From Blastocatellia bacterium (GTDB taxonomy: Bacteria > Acidobacteriota > Blastocatellia > UBA7656), in NCBI GenBank assembly GCA_022615215.1, contig JAKEHD010000323.1:1-6948 (forward strand): 6,948 nucleotides of DNA, given 5' to 3'. The position numbers were made by a program, and so were the translations under genes. Positions 6,083-6,948 of the stretch are shown one piece after another. The notes below the pieces were generated by a model, which saw only the letters and a list, made by a program, of their open reading frames with translations, was not told the DNA's origin and did no database searches. The stretch's first letter is position 1; each line of letters opens with the position of its first letter.

Positions 6083-6948
6083 ATCGGCGCTTGATGATTA
6101 TATCAAAAACCAGGGGGGCGCTTTCTCCCTCCTCTGTCGAAACGGGTGCCCTTACTGCGGCCCGGCTGCTTTCGGTCTCTATCTTCACGCCGGTCGCTGA
6201 GGCTCGCAACTCTTTCAGGTCTGCCTCTGCCAGCTTGCGGCCGACCGGGGAGGCTAAAAAAGTCGGCGCGCGAAGCGGCACGGGGGAGAAGACGATTGTA
6301 AAATTTATCGTCTCTTCTGTGCTTCGGGCCCTTATCCAGTTGTTGCCGGGAGGGAATTGATAATCCGCTTTCGCCGCCACCGGCTCCGCCGTCAAAAAAA
6401 TCGTCGGCACGTCACCTTCTCCCGGCGCGATTATGTATAGATAGCCTCGCTCGCGCGGCGTGAAATGCACCCTGAACCTGCGGTTCTCATCAATCGGCTC
6501 GGCTCCGGCAGAGCGAATCGAGCGACTGCCCGCTCGCTCCAATTCCAGGTAGTAGCTCATGGCTTCGACCATCGGCGCGGGTGCAGCCGGCTTGCTCGGT
6601 TCTTCTGCGGGCGATGCGGGGGTTGCCGTCTGCGTTTCAGTCTTTGCTATCGGTGCAGGCGTGTCATTCGACCATAGAGCCAGAATTATCGCCACGACTG
6701 TCGCTATCACGACCACAGCGGCCCCGATGGCGAAGCCCATCATTAAAAAACCGGGTCGCCTTTGAATCGTCGCCGCATCGGGTTGTGCATATCTCTCATC
6801 GCCAAGCGGCCTTGTTTCAAAAGGAAGACTCTTTTCATCAAGGTGTAGGCGCGCAAGCCCCTGACCCCCGACCCCTGACTCCTGCTCCCCTGCGTGATGC
6901 GTGATGCGTGATGCGTGATAAGACTGCCGCTTGTTGCCTTTTGCTCCC
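6081..6948 (-). CDS. Membrane-anchored DUF4384-domain protein, probably partial at the right edge
   Basis: The clear part is the last 220 residues, from an ATG at 6741-6743. It holds a transmembrane helix (about residues 3-24 of that part, ending in ALWS), an Ala/Pro/Thr-rich linker (about 27-58), and a DUF4384-like beta domain (about 61-155: YYLELER, FRVHFTPRERGYLYIIAPGEG, FPPGNNWIRA, ETINFTIVFSP). A charged tail ending DIIIKRR follows. I extend the gene to the edge because the frame stays open for the further 68 codons. It has no other ATG, GTG or TTG before the repeat, and the ATG at 6743 has no ribosome binding site (nearest AGG is 15 nt away). The upstream residues (SLPFETRPLGDERY, then QRRPGFL before the helix) look like a cytosolic segment obeying positive-inside. 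The alternative is a 220-aa protein starting at 6743. DUF4384 tails occur on larger signalling or peptidase proteins; which one this might be cannot be seen here. Confidence 0.72.
   Translation of the reverse strand, partial: GAKGNKRQSYHASRITHHAGEQESGVGGQGLARLHLDEKSLPFETRPLGDERYAQPDAATIQRRPGFLMMGFAIGAAVVVIATVVAIILALWSNDTPAPIAKTETQTATPASPAEEPSKPAAPAPMVEAMSYYLELERAGSRSIRSAGAEPIDENRRFRVHFTPRERGYLYIIAPGEGDVPTIFLTAEPVAAKADYQFPPGNNWIRARSTEETINFTIVFSPVPLRAPTFLASPVGRKLAEADLKELRASATGVKIETESSRAAVRAPVSTEEGESAPLVFDIIIKRR
6858..6918. repeat. Heptanucleotide tandem repeats: CCCCTGA-type block and four TGCGTGA copies
   Basis: Bases 6891-6918 are four perfect copies of TGCGTGA. Just left of them, 6858-6878 is CCCCTGA, CCCCCGA, CCCCTGA, followed by degenerate units to 6890. 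The two blocks share the period of 7 and the ending TGA, so they may be one diverged array. Heptameric short tandem repeats of this sort are known from cyanobacterial intergenic DNA. Here they lie within a frame that is open on the - strand. A copy-number change would shift that frame. Confidence 0.85.

Overview
The window looks like a stretch of chromosome from a free-living Gram-negative-type bacterium. Most products carry export signals: a periplasmic/secreted dipeptidyl peptidase, an S12 serine hydrolase, an exported SUMF1-domain protein and a membrane-anchored DUF4384 protein. The gene families, moderately high GC and interspersed-looking palindromic intergenic DNA would fit an Acidobacteriota (Blastocatellia-like) genome. 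That placement is an impression from gene content and was not tested by any search.

Layout, left to right. Bases 1-552 contain no confident gene: a short frame open from the left edge to 167, then a repeat-like intergenic block with a strong 25-bp inverted repeat at 339-401. An extended -10 promoter (553-558) precedes an S9B dipeptidyl peptidase IV gene on the + strand (640-2946). Just downstream is a small nucleotidyltransferase-fold gene (best start 3033, end 3545), followed by an array of helically phased TTCTCA-like repeats (3544-3606) that ends 9 bp before a plausible -10. Next is a PF00144 class C beta-lactamase/esterase-family lipoprotein-like gene (3667-4833). A convergent gap (4834-5027) holds three hairpins without U-tracts. 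On the - strand, a DUF4384 membrane protein (6081 to beyond the right edge) and a SUMF1/FGE-sulfatase-domain protein (5028-6068) form a tightly coupled pair, 12 nt apart. The ribosome binding site of the second gene overlaps the stop of the first. A heptanucleotide tandem repeat (6858-6918) lies at the right edge, inside a frame that stays open upstream of the DUF4384 domain.

Functionally, the + strand genes look like independent envelope/peptide-metabolism functions (dipeptide release, serine hydrolase). The - strand pair looks like a two-protein envelope module: a TM-anchored DUF4384 protein that may be the tail of a larger protein, and an exported SUMF1 protein with a proline-rich stalk. 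I do not see a clear new defence or mobile system. The best leads are the phased repeat operator, the heptad repeat in an open frame, and the long inverted repeat.
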